From contig OX411556.1 in assembly GCA_948146395.1 (NCBI GenBank), positions 27,141,653-27,205,652 on the forward strand: a DNA stretch of 64,000 nucleotides, given 5' to 3'. The notes beneath the pieces are model-generated. The model had not been told where the DNA came from and searched no databases. It saw nothing but the letters and a program-made list of their open reading frames with translations. This DNA is from Fragum whitleyi (lineage: Eukaryota; Mollusca; Bivalvia; Cardiida; Cardiidae). Below, piece after piece: positions 33,351-45,800 of the stretch. A program made the translations under genes and the position numbers. Every line of letters starts with the position of its first letter. Within the stretch, counting starts at the first letter, position 1.

Positions 33351-33522
33351 CAGAGTCAGACTAGATTGTAAAATTATATTACAAGTTTAAAGCGAGGTCA
33401 AAGAAGTTAAAACTTTGTAATATCTGTGGGTATGAACTAGAACACGGGATTTAAATAGTACAAAAAAATCGTTTGAATAAAATGTTACCCATCGGACTGA
33501 CAAACGATGTGGAGATCCAATT

Positions 33523-33944
33523 TACAGTTAACGGCATCGTGAAATTGAAATGTGAATGATTTTGGATTGATTTATGAATGAAATTGAATGAGTGTATGGA
33601 GCGAGTTTTGGGTTGATTTAATGGGAGGTAATCAGGTTGAACAAAATGTGCGATATTGATTACCTCCCTTTGATAAAATATACATACAAGTTCTATAGAT
33701 AGCTTCCTATTTCTTTAAGAACATATTAAACGCTTACAATTTGAAATATGTCAGTAAAAATCGCGATTTTTTCTTCATCCAAATTTATTTTGAATGACGT
33801 TGTTGTTTCTATATTTCTCAATGGTTTTCAGTGTTTTTGAATGGTTTGAGTGAGTGGTTGGAATGAATGAATGGAGCGATGAATGGGTGATTTTGAGTGG
33901 TTTTGATTGAGGTAAATGTCCATTTTACGATGTAATTTACTGTA
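33523..33944 (+). mobile_element. MITE copy 20
   Basis: TACAGTTAACGGCATCGTGA start; left hairpin arm shortened; end TTTACGATGTAATTTACTGTA. First of a run of MITEs to 36900. Confidence 0.88.
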
Positions 33945-33973
33945 AGAGGGCGTGGCGGAACTATACTTATTGC

Positions 33974-34349
33974 TACAGTTAGTTACATCGTGGAATTGAC
34001 ATTCATCTCAATCAAAAACATTCTGAATCACTCCCTCAGCGTTTCATTCACTCATTTCAAACATTCACTTAAATCGATCAAAAACGCTCGAAATGACTAA
34101 AAAGTATACAACCAACATCTACGTTCAAAATAAATATAAATGGGGGAAAATCGCGATTTCGCTGACATAATTGAAATTATTGGCGTCTGATTGGTTCTTG
34201 AAGAAATAGGAAGCAATTTGAAGAACTTTTTTGCATATCATCTTGAACAAAATTAGCGATATTGGATTACCTCCCTTTAATTTCACGCTCATTCCAAGTC
34301 CAATACCAAAATCATTCATCTTGTCAATTTTACGATGTGTTTAAATGTA
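33974..34349 (-). mobile_element. MITE copy 21
   Basis: TACAGTTAGTTACATCGTGG start; the left hairpin arm is deleted (jumps from TTTGCATATCATC to TTGAACAAAATTAGCG); end TTTTACGATGTGTTTAAATGTA. Confidence 0.85.
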
Positions 34350-34353
34350 CCCA

Positions 34354-34807
34354 TACAGTAAATTACATCTGGAAACTGACATATTACATCTGGAAACTGA
34401 CATTCACTCCGACCAAAAGCATATAATATCACTCACTCAGCGATCCATTCATTCAATCCACACACTGATTTCAAGCACTCAAAAACGCTTCGAATTTGCT
34501 CAAAAACGATTCGAAATCGTTCATATCGGTTAACATTCAAATTGGTCAAATGAAAGCACAATTCTATAACTGATGTGGTTTTCATAGCGTTTGACGAGCC
34601 AGAAAAGAAAAGATATATATACAAACAGGAAAAACGTTTATTAAGGGAGGTAATGAATTATCGATAGATTCGTCCATGGACGAACATATCGATCATGTTT
34701 TACCTCGCTTATAAATCATTCAAAACTCTCTGAGCACACTCGATCAATTTCATTCTTATGTCATTTTGATTCATTCACGTTGTCAACTGCACGATGTTCT
34801 TAATTAT
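34354..34807 (-). mobile_element. MITE copy 22 with duplicated left end
   Basis: Begins TACAGTAAATTACATCTGGA; a ~23-bp end segment is repeated (ATTACATCTGGAAACTGACA twice). The hairpin is replaced by a different palindrome, TATCGATAGATTCGTCCA / TGGACGAACATATCGAT. Confidence 0.82.
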
Positions 34808-35088
34808 ACCCCCCTCCCTCCTCCAAGATACAGTAAAGAAACATCGTGAAACTGACTCTCATCCCGATCAAATCCATTCTTAATCGCTAACATATTCATT
34901 CCTCTGTTACGAAAATCATTCAAACCATAAAAAACACCCAAAAATCGCCTTAAAATTAGATCTATAACTACATTTAAAAAAAAAAACCCCACTATTTCAC
35001 TGTATTATTTCATTTTGTATCTGTCTTATTATTTCGTGAAGGCTAAAAAAATCTATTCGTAGAACTTATAAGCATTTTTCTTGAAAGC

Positions 35089-35529
35089 TACAGTAAATAA
35101 CATCGTGAAATTGACAAGATGAGTGATTTTGGAACGATTTTGGAATGAAATTGAATGAGTGTGTGGAGCGAGTTTTGAGTGAGTTTAATGGGAGGTAATC
35201 CATTATTGCAAATTTTGTTCAGGATGAACAAAATTAGCAATATTAATTACCTCCCTTTAAAAATTAGCATATATGTTCTAAAAATAGTTTCCTATTTCCT
35301 CGAGATCTAATCAAAAGCTTACAATTTCAATTAATGTGGTGAAATCCCGACTTTTTTTCCAAACTATCTTTATTTTGAACGTAGTTGTTGCTATATTTTT
35401 TTCAGTGAGTTTGGAGCGTTTTTGATCGATTTGAGTGAGTGTTTTGAATGAATGAATGGAGCGTTGAGTGAATGATTTAGAATGGTTTTGATTGAGATGA
35501 ATGTAAATTTTACGGTGTAACTAACTGTA
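35089..35529 (+). mobile_element. MITE copy 24, complete, nested in copy 23
   Basis: TACAGTAAATAACATCGTGA ... TTTACGGTGTAACTAACTGTA, 441 bp. Hairpin arms differ at matched and unmatched places (ATTGCAAATTTTGTTC / GAACAAAATTAGCAAT). Confidence 0.9.
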
Positions 35530-35572
35530 ATATATAGATATAGCTGATTTTGAACAAATAAGTGAAATTGTA

Positions 35573-36782
35573 TATACTCAGAACATGAAGTTAAGCGCCA
35601 CCAGTTTTTAGACAGAAGTTTTTTAAAGGCAGGAGGCTGCATTAATTCAAAATAACAGAGATGTAAATATTGAGTTCCAATGCTGAAAATGGTATGTTGA
35701 CTTAACAATTTCACAACAATACATGGGTGGTGATAAATTGTATTGACTTTGTACCTTGAAATGTAAATGACGTATTTTCACCTTTTTTTAAAACATGAAA
35801 AACTATTGTCAAAGCCGACTTACGGTGTTGTCTATGACACGAAACGTGGAATTACCACAGGAAAAAGGATGTTTTCACGATATTTATCGCCAGTCAATGT
35901 TCCTGGAACTGTCACTAGGTCCACTTTACAGCCGTAGGAGACACAACCCCATATCATAACGGAGCCACCGCCACCCTGGTTGGTTGGATGTACTTTGGTG
36001 CAAATCGGGTGTTAGGTTGTTTCCAAACACGAATCCGGCCATCGGTGACATGCAACAACATCCTGCACTCATCTGACCAATGGATCCGACGCCATGATGC
36101 CAAGTTCCAACGTGCCCTCGCTCTACACCATATTAGACGTTCATTGATGCGTCTCTGTTGTAACTTTGGGCGTTTTAGGGGTCTTCGTGCCTTATACCCA
36201 GTCATCCGCAGTCGATTTCGCACTGTTGAAATAGAGACCCGTCTGTGTGTATTCCAGTTGTCCCTTAGTACAGGTGCACTGGTGAAGGGCAGACGTCTGC
36301 TATATCCTCTCGAATAGACGTTACTCTAGGGCGTCCAGATCTGACACGGTCCTTAAAGTCGTTTGTCTGTGCGTGTTTTTGTACCAAACGTGTTATGACA
36401 CTGTGGTGATACCCCAACTGTCTGGCAATGGCTCTACAAGACATTCCAGAATCTCGCATTCCAATTATTCGCCATCTTTCATTTGTAGACAATTTACGCA
36501 TTGCCATGACTGAGTTTCAAATCGAAATGTAAACAATTGCGCGAGCTACACGACGTAAGTATCTCTGACAGAATAGCTGATTTTCCACTTTGCACGAGCC
36601 CTGGCTTTACAGTCATTGCACGAGACTTGCTGAATATGCACGTGCATCCGAAACGTTTTTAATCAATAGCTACAAGGTTGTTCTAGCCGTTTGACAACAT
36701 TCGTAGATACGTTATTAAAGTTTTCGATAGAAATTTTATTAACTTAAAACTTAGTGGCGCTTAACTTTATGTTCTGAGTATA
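35573..36782 (-). mobile_element. Tc1-like DNA transposon, internally decayed
   Basis: 1.21-kb element with inverted ends TATACTCAGAACAT(G/A)AAG followed by TTAAGCGCCAC at 35573-35602 and its complement at 36753-36782, flanked by TA as in Tc1/mariner. It carries a broken transposase on the minus strand. It is shorter than the usual 1.6-1.7 kb because the 3' part of the coding region is missing. It sits inside the hairpin region of a MITE whose two halves lie on either side. Confidence 0.85.
35832..36507 (-). pseudogene. Tc1-like transposase pseudogene
   Basis: Starts MAMRKLSTNERWRIIGMRDS with a paired-like helix-turn-helix (CRAIARQLGYHHSVITRLVQ) and a GRPR hook, then a shift near 36285. It resumes in another frame with STVRNRLRMTGYKARRPLKR, the first catalytic Asp in HWSDECRM, and DGRIRVWK. 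A second shift near 35980 leads to GGGGSVMIWGCVSYG, and a stop follows at 35832. The second Asp and the final Glu/Asp of the DDE/D triad are not present, so no active transposase can be made. Confidence 0.88.
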
Positions 36783-37328
36783 TTACCCCCTAGTATAATT
36801 TCATTAAAAAATCACTCACCGAACTCATTCAATTTATTTCCAAATAAAATTCAAATATCATTTTGCAATTCACGTCAATTTTATATCGTTATTAGCTGTA
36901 TCAACCATTAAGAAATGAAATACATGGGCATATAATCCAATTTTATTTGAGCCAATCAAGATTCGAGCTGAACGATTGGCGGAAAAATGCTTTTATTCTG
37001 ATTTAAGGGAGATTACTGTTTTAAAGTAGCGTTTTATAACGAATCTGGTTATCTTTCTTTTTACAAATGTAAGACCATCAAACTTACAAGCTTTTTCCTT
37101 TCCCAAGATGGGTTTTGGATCTTAAAGCTTTTCAATAAAGCTTTTATAATATATATTGTTTCGGATTAAATGGTTAGGTTCACAAAGAAATACACTCGGT
37201 AAAAGTTAAAAACTTAATAGAAACCTTGTTTATCAAATTTCTTTGCACGGAAATCGGGAAAGGTTTTCATAACATTCAGTTAAATATACGTTAGCAAGTA
37301 TGTGAAGAAGGCAGCTACCCCAAATCGC

Positions 37329-37714
37329 TACAGTTGGGAACACTGTGAAATCGACAAGTTGTATGATTAAGGGATAATTTTGGAACGAAATTAATTGAGC
37401 GTGATGATTGAGTTTTGAATGGTTTTCAAGGGAGGTAAAAATAATTGGATTATTAGCGTTTTTCTGGTCTCGTATCTTCACGGACAAATCTGACGCTTTA
37501 AACAAACTCCAGCCAATAAATTGGTGCAATTATTTGATAGATTTGATTGAAATGTTGACCATTTTGAACGATTTCAATGCGCTATTGAACTATTCCGAAG
37601 CGCTTTTGATTGATTAAATTGAGTGGTTTGAATTCATTAAATACAGTAGCGATCGATTGTTTTAGAATGGTTTTGATCAGGGAGAATATCATTTTCACGA
37701 TGTTAGAAGCTGTA
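37329..37714 (+). mobile_element. MITE copy 26, hairpin deleted
   Basis: TACAGTTGGGAACACTGTGA start, one arm AGGGAGGTAAAAATAATTGG, variant middle (CCAGCCAATAAATTGGTGCA), end TTCACGATGTTAGAAGCTGTA. 36901-37328 and 37715-38260 hold nothing recognisable. Confidence 0.83.
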
Positions 37715-38261
37715 TAAATGGATGACCGAAATAATCGGTAATATTAAACGCCAAAGATATTGTTAAAGTAATTTTGATTGAAAGAGAACACGGATGTCAT
37801 GTCTAATTCACAGACTAAAACAGTCAATCTGTGTGTTGCTTCATACCAATGAAAAAAACAAAAAAAAAAAAACAACAACAACAAAAAACGAATGTCTAAC
37901 TAACTCACCGATTTTAGTTCTAGATTTAGTGAGGAGCAATTTTCGATTACATGTTTTGTTTCTTCTAAATAGGATTTTTATATATACGTGAAGTAAATGA
38001 ATAGCTGGCGAACTTCCTTCATTATCTTTCTAACGGTCATTGTTCCTCATTTAAAACAAAGGCTAGAGAAACTTCTAAAGAAAATAACTTGTTGAATGTG
38101 TTATTCAAAACCAAGATTACGTCAAACGTCGTCTCGACTCTTAGCTCATACCGAATAACCCCGCAATTTCACGCATCAGAAAAGTAACCAGGGAAAGCAT
38201 TCAAGGAAATTTCGAAAAGAATAATTGCAGAAAATGTTTTTTCATCTTTTTTTTTTAATTT

Positions 38262-38505
38262 GTGACCATCTGGGAAGTTAAAATTAAATATTTGATAAAG
38301 AGATTGGTTCAAGAACAGGTCAAGCATAGGTCGCAATTCAAAAATTCTTTCACAAGAAGGTAGATTGATTATTCAAGATTCAGAAAAAATAGTAAAGTGC
38401 GAAAAGTTTCGACCCTAGTCAGTCTGCGCAATCCGCGCAGTCTGACAAGGGTCGACTCTTTACACACTTCCCAGATAGTCATTTTTCGCGTGACGGGTCA
38501 CATTT
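38262..38505. repeat. Foldback element, GTCACGCG family
   Basis: Outer ends GTGACCATCTGG / CCAGATAGTCATTTTTCGCGTGACGGGTCAC, inner palindrome CGACCCTAGTCAGTCTGCGC / GCGCAGTCTGACAAGGGTCG. A much diverged member lies at 39195-39415. A tRNA-like stretch (GACGGGTTCAAATCTCGTCC, minus strand) is at 39095-39175. No promoter element was recognised before ferroportin A. Confidence 0.75.
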
Positions 38506-39809
38506 TTTCTAACCAAATTTCACCCTTTTCTCATTTGAAGCCTCTTGAATGCAACTTTATATTACTTCACCTTTAAAAAGAAAGGGTTAAACAAAAGACT
38601 TGTCATAAACGATTTATCATTCAGTTTCACGTGATAATTTCGTCATTTGGTTAACAGAAACTCGTAAATTCAGCTGGATTCAACTATAGTTATGGTAATT
38701 ATGCAGTCAAATGACGATGTGTGTTTCACATTTTTTCACATTTTCCGCGACGTTTTCATTAATTTCCCATTTCTTCATACTATGTGAGGCTAGTGACCAA
38801 AACCGCGTAACTATTACAGGACTTTTGATAATAGAAAGCGACTTAAAAAATGTACTCATTGATAGGTGACCCAACCATTTGAAAACTCCGAAAAAGACGA
38901 TTTTTTAATTGGGCGACCCAAACCCAATAACTCAAGATTTATTGTTAATGCTGAATTTACGAGGTTTTGGTCTTCCACTGACAATTTGTAACGGATCGTT
39001 TCTACCAGTGATTTACCAGTGATCGCATTTCGAAAAGTAATGATATTCGAGAAGGAAGGTAGAATGACAATTGTCAAATCGGACAATTGCTTAAGACCCT
39101 GGACGAGATTTGAACCCGTCACAAGAAAAAAATCTAGTCTTTGCGACACTGTGACCGCGATGTCTTCAATAGTAGAATATATGTGTGAGCAAAAGTGACC
39201 ATCTTGGTACAAGATAAAACAAATATTTAAAAAAGTGATTTGATCCAGCAGAACTTAAAAAATGGTCGCACATTTAAATAACTACATGGGAAGGTAGAAG
39301 GGTCATTCTAGATTCTTACAGGCAGTCATGTGCGTAAACAATTTCGACAAAATTAGACTTCTTGGAGTGCGTAGTCTGCCTTAGGTCAAAACTTAGCGCA
39401 CTATAGTCCCGCGAGAAAGAGTGATATTCGAGAAACCGTTATCTACTATCATTTTCAATACAAAATTGATCTTTGATCACTCACTTGAAATTGCTGGTCT
39501 ATACCTAGACTTTTCTTTCGCCTAAAGGGCCATTTTTATTACGACATCCGAATATTTTCGGTATCAAACCGATTTAAAAATATTCACCAGGTATAAATTC
39601 ACGTACATGTACCACCGTAAGCCTTTTTTTAAAACGGTTAATGTTTTCAGACGTGTTGGCCTTTACTCACTCACTCATTCACAAGTACGCACTTGGATAA
39701 TCTAGAGTTACGACGTTTTCTTTTATAAGAACAATGAAAGTTGAACGAGTGTCTTAGTAACTGAAACTTGGGATGAAGTTGCGAGAATATTAGTATTAAG
39801 GAAAGTGTC

Positions 39810-39828
39810 ATGGTTTTGTCCTTTTTGT
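39810..39828 (+). CDS. SLC40A1: Ferroportin A exon 1 (MVLSFL + 1 base)
   Basis: A 19-bp coding start: ATG GTT TTG TCC TTT TTG T, then the donor GTGAGT. It was found by matching the two gene copies: the same stretch occurs at 58750 with only synonymous differences (TTG/TTA, TCC/TCT, TTG/CTA) and the same donor. It leaves in phase 1, as exon 2 requires (T + TT = Phe), giving MVLSFLFGKDSSG. About 30 bp before the ATG are also similar between the copies. Confidence 0.72.
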
Positions 39829-42800
39829 GTGAGTTTACGCATTTTACTATTTATTTCATTTAGCGTGTCATAACTGTGTGACATTTCCTTTTTTCTTCTT
39901 AAATTGTTATTTTATAATAGCTAAAGTCAATTTATTTATCTGTTGTATAATATACTTATTTGAAAGAGAAATCGTTTCCGGATTATGTTTCCTTTCTAGA
40001 TCTCCCAGATTTCGCATGAATATAGACAAGTTACGAAATTATAATGTAAACATTAGAACATAACTTTCTTTTTTTCCAAGGTAACTATTTAGAATAAATA
40101 ACGTAATGGTAAAGTTTTCCTCTGTCGGTTAACCCTTTCCTGTTTTACAAAATTTTGGACCTGTCCAAATTCAAAGGTTTGCAGACGAAAATTAAAAGTG
40201 GATTTAATTTAAAAAAAAATACCAATCAGTAGGATAGAAGATAGTGTGGAAAAAGAAGAAATTGCTTGTCAGAAGCAATTTCTTCTTTTTTCACAATGTT
40301 TTCTCAATCATAAAATCACAGGCACGTAAAAAGCAGGGATTAAACAGCAAAGGGTTAAGCTAGTGTAACATAAACCTATCAGCACGCAGTCGATGCGTCA
40401 CCGACGTCTTTTTGTGGAATGGTGATAAAATCGACGACTATCAATTCAATTGTGTTTTTTTCAGTAATCGACGACGAGTCGGTGAATAAAACCTGCCGAC
40501 TAGCCGGCGACGCCTTTTAGATTTGTGATAAATAAATATGAATCGACGACTTTTTGCCGGCGACAGACCGAAGACTGGTCGATTTTGTACACATCACACA
40601 CGTCTTTTCTGACCATTTCACTTTTGTTTGGTATCAGCGAACAGTAGGCAACGCGAACTATATTGCAACATAGATTAAGCAACGAAAATGTGCTGAAATT
40701 ATATAACTTAACAGTTTGTGCAGGCTAACAAAATGCCTCTATGTTAAGATCTAGCCAAGGTTTCTATCTTAAATTTACAACGATCAAATTATATTTGGAA
40801 ACTGAGCTGAATATAATCCATCATTTTGAATGTTTGTTTAAACGAAGTCTTCGAATGGCCTTTTACTTTTGTTGTGTCATTTTTAATGTGGATATTCCTT
40901 CGATATTTCAGTTGGAAAAGATTCCAGTGGAATTACTGGTAATGCAAAGTTTCTTGTCTACTTGAACCATTTCATAACAGGATGGGTAAGTGTTAACAAT
41001 TGAAAACACGACGAAAATAAATTACCTCCCTTGAAATTTATGGTTAAAAGGGACCATCTGGAAACTGCTTAAAAAGATATTTGAAAAAAAGGGTTGGTTC
41101 ATCATAGGTCAACCAGAGGGCCAATTTTGAAAACAACTATATGAGAAGCTAGGGTTACCATTCTATCTTCAGAAAATTAGCACAGCGTGAAAGTGTTCGC
41201 TCCCAGTCAGCCTGCGCAGACCGCGCAGTCTGACTGTGGGCGAAACTTTTCGCACTACCCAGATGGTCCCTTTTCGCGCGACGAGTCACAAATATTTTAT
41301 ACAAAACAGATGGTTCGATATAAGGGCAAGCGTCAAATATACAAAAACAATTACTTCATTTTTTCACGTGTATGAAGTAGTAAGAAATAGCAGATTTTTA
41401 TTTAAGAGATGGAGAGAGTTTTTGTTGGTTTCATTGAGGTATGAAACTAAAAACTAAATCACACTGTATGAGTATCAAAGCGTGATTAGGTTTTAGTGAA
41501 GATAAATGTTCTTTTTTATAATTCATTACATTAAATGCAACTAATTATCGGCAATAACGGAGGTCGTTTGAAAATTATGCTGGTCCTTTGAAAAAAACCC
41601 TGAAAATTTGTCAGTGGAGTATAGTCAATTTGATTTTTTGTGTGTTGATCTTGTAAACCATTTCTTTAATACAGTTAATAGCAGTGAAACAGTGAAATTG
41701 ACACCCATTCCGATCAAAGCTATCATAAATCGCTCACTCAGCGCTCCATTCACTCATTCCTAACAATCACTCAAATCGATAAAAAAACGCTCCGAAATCA
41801 GTAGAAAACATCTCGAAATCGGCCAAGACAATCAAGTGTAAATTCGAATCGATCAAATTATTCTACGATTTTATTTGCTGGTGTGGATTTTAAAGTGTTT
41901 AATTGGTCAATGAAACATACAAACAGAAAATTGCGTAGATTTTATTTAAAGGGAGGTAATTAATATTGCTAATTTTGTTCATCTTGAACAAAATTAGCTA
42001 TATAGGATTAATTTCTTTAATTTCACTCAAAACTCGCTCCACACACTCATTCAATTTCATTCCTAAATCATTCCAAAATCATTCACCTTGTCAATTTCAC
42101 GATGTCGTTAACTGTATGTCTATCACATACACGCTTTCTACCACAGGATGACCATGTATGGTGGTTTGCCCTGGGTTTATTTCTAGTTGAGATAACACCA
42201 GAATCCCTAACGTTCACCGCCTCCTATGGACTGGCGGCTGGCGGGGCTGTCCTGATATTCGGACCTGTAGTGGGAGACTGGGTGGACAGAACACCTAGAT
42301 TGACAGGTACGCAAACAAGCAAATGTGACCCGTCATGCGAAAAGGGACCCTCTGGGAACTCTGTAAGATAAACATTTGAAAAAGAGATTGGGTCAAGCAT
42401 AGGTTAACCTGATATCGCAATTCAAACTTTCTTTCACAGAAAGGTAGATTGATCATTCCAAATTAACAAAATAAGCTACGTGCGATAAGTTTCGACATTA
42501 GTCAGTCTGCACAATCCGCGCAGTCTGACTGTGGTCGACACTTTACGCACTACCCGTATGGTCCCTTTCGCGTGACGGATCACGAGTATACAATTTAAAA
42601 CGATATCATGCACTGATACAAGACCTATCTCCTGAATCAACTAGATATACTGTTCGACGCACAGATAATATCAAAGCACTGAAAGTACTGAAGGTGGCCA
42701 TTTCTGGTGCCATTGTAGTAAAAATAACAAGCCGAAAAGGGAAACTTACCATGTCATTATATGATTAATGTAAAATGTTTCGACCCAAGCTCGACAAGTA

Positions 42801-45800
42801 TCAATGTTATGCGACATTAGAAAATTCTTTATCTAAAAGTAGCGTGCTGCATAAAAATTGAATTCCCTGGCACTGTTTTAATTGTATTTATTCTTCTCAT
42901 TTTGTCCACAACGATTTGATAAAAATATTATAAATTCTGAATGAGAAAACGAGTCGTTCACTCAAAAATCGAAAATCTTTCCATATTGAGTTAAAAAAAA
43001 GTTAGAGGAAATTTTCATCTTCTTTTACGAACACGCCTCTGGTTATTAATACAAATTTATAGACGGCGAAAGAACTAAGCCAAATTAAAAGTCCGAAAAA
43101 AGCCTGCATGATTTCTTCTTTAATTCTTTGCATACATATAAATACAGTGTTCCCAAGCGGATCCCACATGGATCCCGAGGTTCCATTTTATATTAACATC
43201 AACATATAACAACGTAATGACGTCAATGGGTAACGTATGTAAAACACAAACCTTAAAACCTAGTTGAATGGTAGCTTAAGACTGGCTTGGCAACCGGGGG
43301 TTACGGCGGTCATTGTGATTGTTCAACTCCAACAAAAGCCGATTTCTTTCTCATGGGTATATCTATTACAGTAACTCGCCTAGAGCATTTTGTGTTCATG
43401 TGAGCTAATTCTTTTAATTGAAATAGGTTTGAAAATGAATACAAAGAAAATGTTGACAGCGTCTATTTCTTATATGTGGTGAGGTCGACCAAGCTTCCAA
43501 TAACGATAATATCATTTCAAATTATAATATCAAATTATTTCAGTTGCTCGTGTATCCGTATTGGTCAACAATGTCGCCTTGATTATCTGTGCATCACTTA
43601 TATTTGCGGTGATCGAGTATAAGCCCTATATCAAGATGGTATGGCCGAACGAGGGATTGCTCAAACTATGCAACGCAGGCATCATCTTCATAGCCATTAC
43701 AGCCAATATGAGCAATATGGCTAGAAAGACGGCTGTCGAGAGAGACTGGATTGTCGAGATATGTGACAAGGACAAAGACATGCTCGCAAGTAATACCCAT
43801 GTATCTTTTTTTCTACCAGTTGTACCATAGGCGTATCTAGGACTTTGAAATGTATACGCGATCAGAAGACGACAACTAAAGAATATATAGAATAAAGGCG
43901 ATTTGAAAACTGTGGCAAAAGATGAATACCCTCCGTCAATTCCCTTTTTAGCTCACCTGAGCACGAAGTGCTCAAGGTGAGCTTTTGTGGTCGCGTGATG
44001 TCCGTCGTCCGTCGTCCGTCGTGCGTCGTGCGTCGTGTGTCGTGTGTCGTGTGTCGTCAACATTTACCTTGTAGACACTCTAGAGGCCACATTTTTTGCC
44101 CAATCAATCTGAAATTTGGTCAGAATGATTGTCTTGATGAAATCTCGGACAAGTTCGAAATTGGGTCAAGTGGGGTCAAAAATGAGGTCACAGGGTCAAA
44201 TCTTAAAAAAAAACCTTGTAGACACTCTAGAAGCCATATTTTGTGCCCAATCAACCTGAAATATGGCCAGAATAGTTGTCTTGATAAAATCATATACAAG
44301 TTCGAAATTGGGTCAAGTGGGGTAAAAAATGAGGTCACGGGGTCAAATCTTAGAAAAACCTTGTAGACACTCTAGAAGCCATATTTTTTGCCCAATCAAC
44401 CTGAAATTTGGACAGAATGATTGTCTTGATAAAATCTCGGACAAGTTCTAAATTGGGTCAAGTGGGGTCAAAAATGAGGTCACAGGGTCAATTCTTAGAA
44501 AAAACCTTGTAGACACTCTAGAGGCCACATTTTTTGCCCAATCAGCCTGAAATTTGGTCAGAATGATCATCTTGATAAAATCTTGGACAAGTTTGAAATT
44601 GGGTCAAGTGGGGTCAAAAATGAGGTCACGGGGTCAAATCTTAGAAAAACCTTGTAGACACTCCAGAAGCCATATTTTTTGCCCAATCAACCTGAAATAT
44701 GGCCAGAATAGTTGTCTTGATGAAATCTCGGACAAGTTCGAAATTGGGTCAAGTGGGGTCAAAAATGAGGTCACAGGGTTAATTCTTAGAAAAACTTTGT
44801 AGACACTCTAGAGGCCACATTTTTTGCCCAATCAATCTGAAACTTGGTGAGAATGATTGTCTTGATGAAATCTCTGACTAGTTTGAAATTGGTTCAAGTG
44901 GGGTCAAAAATGAGGTCACGGGGTCAAATCTTAGAAAAACCTTGTAGACACTCTAGAAGCCATATTTTTTGCCCTATCAACCTGAAATTTGGTGAGTATG
45001 ATCATCTTAATGAAATCTCGGACAAGTTCGAAATTGGGTCAAGTGGGGTCAAAAATGAGGTCACAGGGTCAATTCTTAGAAAAACCTTGAAGACACTCTA
45101 GAGGCCACATTTTTTGCCCAATCAACCTGAAATTTGGTCAGAATGATCATCTTGATGAAATCTCGGACAAGTTCGAAATTGGGTCAAGTGGGGTCAAAAA
45201 TGAGGTCACGGGGTCAAGTCTTAGAAAAACCTTGTAGACACTCTAGAAGCCATATTTTGTGCCCAATCAATCTAAAATTTGGTCAGAATGATCATCTTGA
45301 TGAAATCTCGGACAAGTTCTAAATTGGGTCAAGTGGGGTCAAAAATGAGGTCACGGGGTCAAATTTTAGAAAAACCTTGTAAGCAGTGTAGAGGCATCAT
45401 TTTTGCCCAATCGACCTGAAATTTGGTAAGAATTCTTCATCCTTTCTAAATCTACTTTAAACTATTTTCGACAGTTCATTCAGGTGAGCGATTTAGGGCC
45501 ACTATGGCCCTCTTGTTATGATTTAAGCGTTTGTGAATAATCAAAACATAGTAACTACAGCCTAACAAAGCTGTAGTTTGGATGTTATGATCATTTATTG
45601 CAGACATTTTTTCAACAGAGGATTATTTCAGTTACGCCCTTTTAGTACTACTCACAATGAGAAGTAATAAGTCTTTGTTGCACACTGCCCAATATTGTCA
45701 TATATTACATAATTATCTTTCTTTGCCGTAAGTAATGTTTGATTGGTTGAATAGAGTTCAACGCCGCTTTCAACATTTTTTTCAGTTATATCGCGTCGGC

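Larger units (their letters stand above)
34829..36900 (-). mobile_element. MITE copy 23, split by two later insertions
   Basis: Left part 34829-35088 (TACAGTAAAGAAACATCGTG ...), a 43-bp hairpin piece 35530-35572, and right part 36783-36900 (ending ATCGTTATTAGCTGTA). The pieces sum to 421 bp, the normal family length. MITE copy 24 and the Tc1-like element lie in the gaps, each at a TA. Confidence 0.75.

Noticed and set aside
35205..35255. Hairpin arm GAGGTAAT as a let-7-like microRNA
   Set aside because: The let-7 seed is GAGGTAG; the match stops one base short and the sequence is present in dozens of transposon copies.
39640..40911. Iron-responsive element in the ferroportin 5' flank
   Set aside because: CAGTG-type loops near the starts (for example 58702) lack a paired 5-bp stem and bulged C; no convincing IRE was found by eye in either copy.
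43968..45322. Series of similar open frames of 60-130 codons
   Set aside because: They are translations of the 145-bp tandem repeat in one frame; the repeated peptide follows from the DNA repeat, and the block sits in a ferroportin intron.
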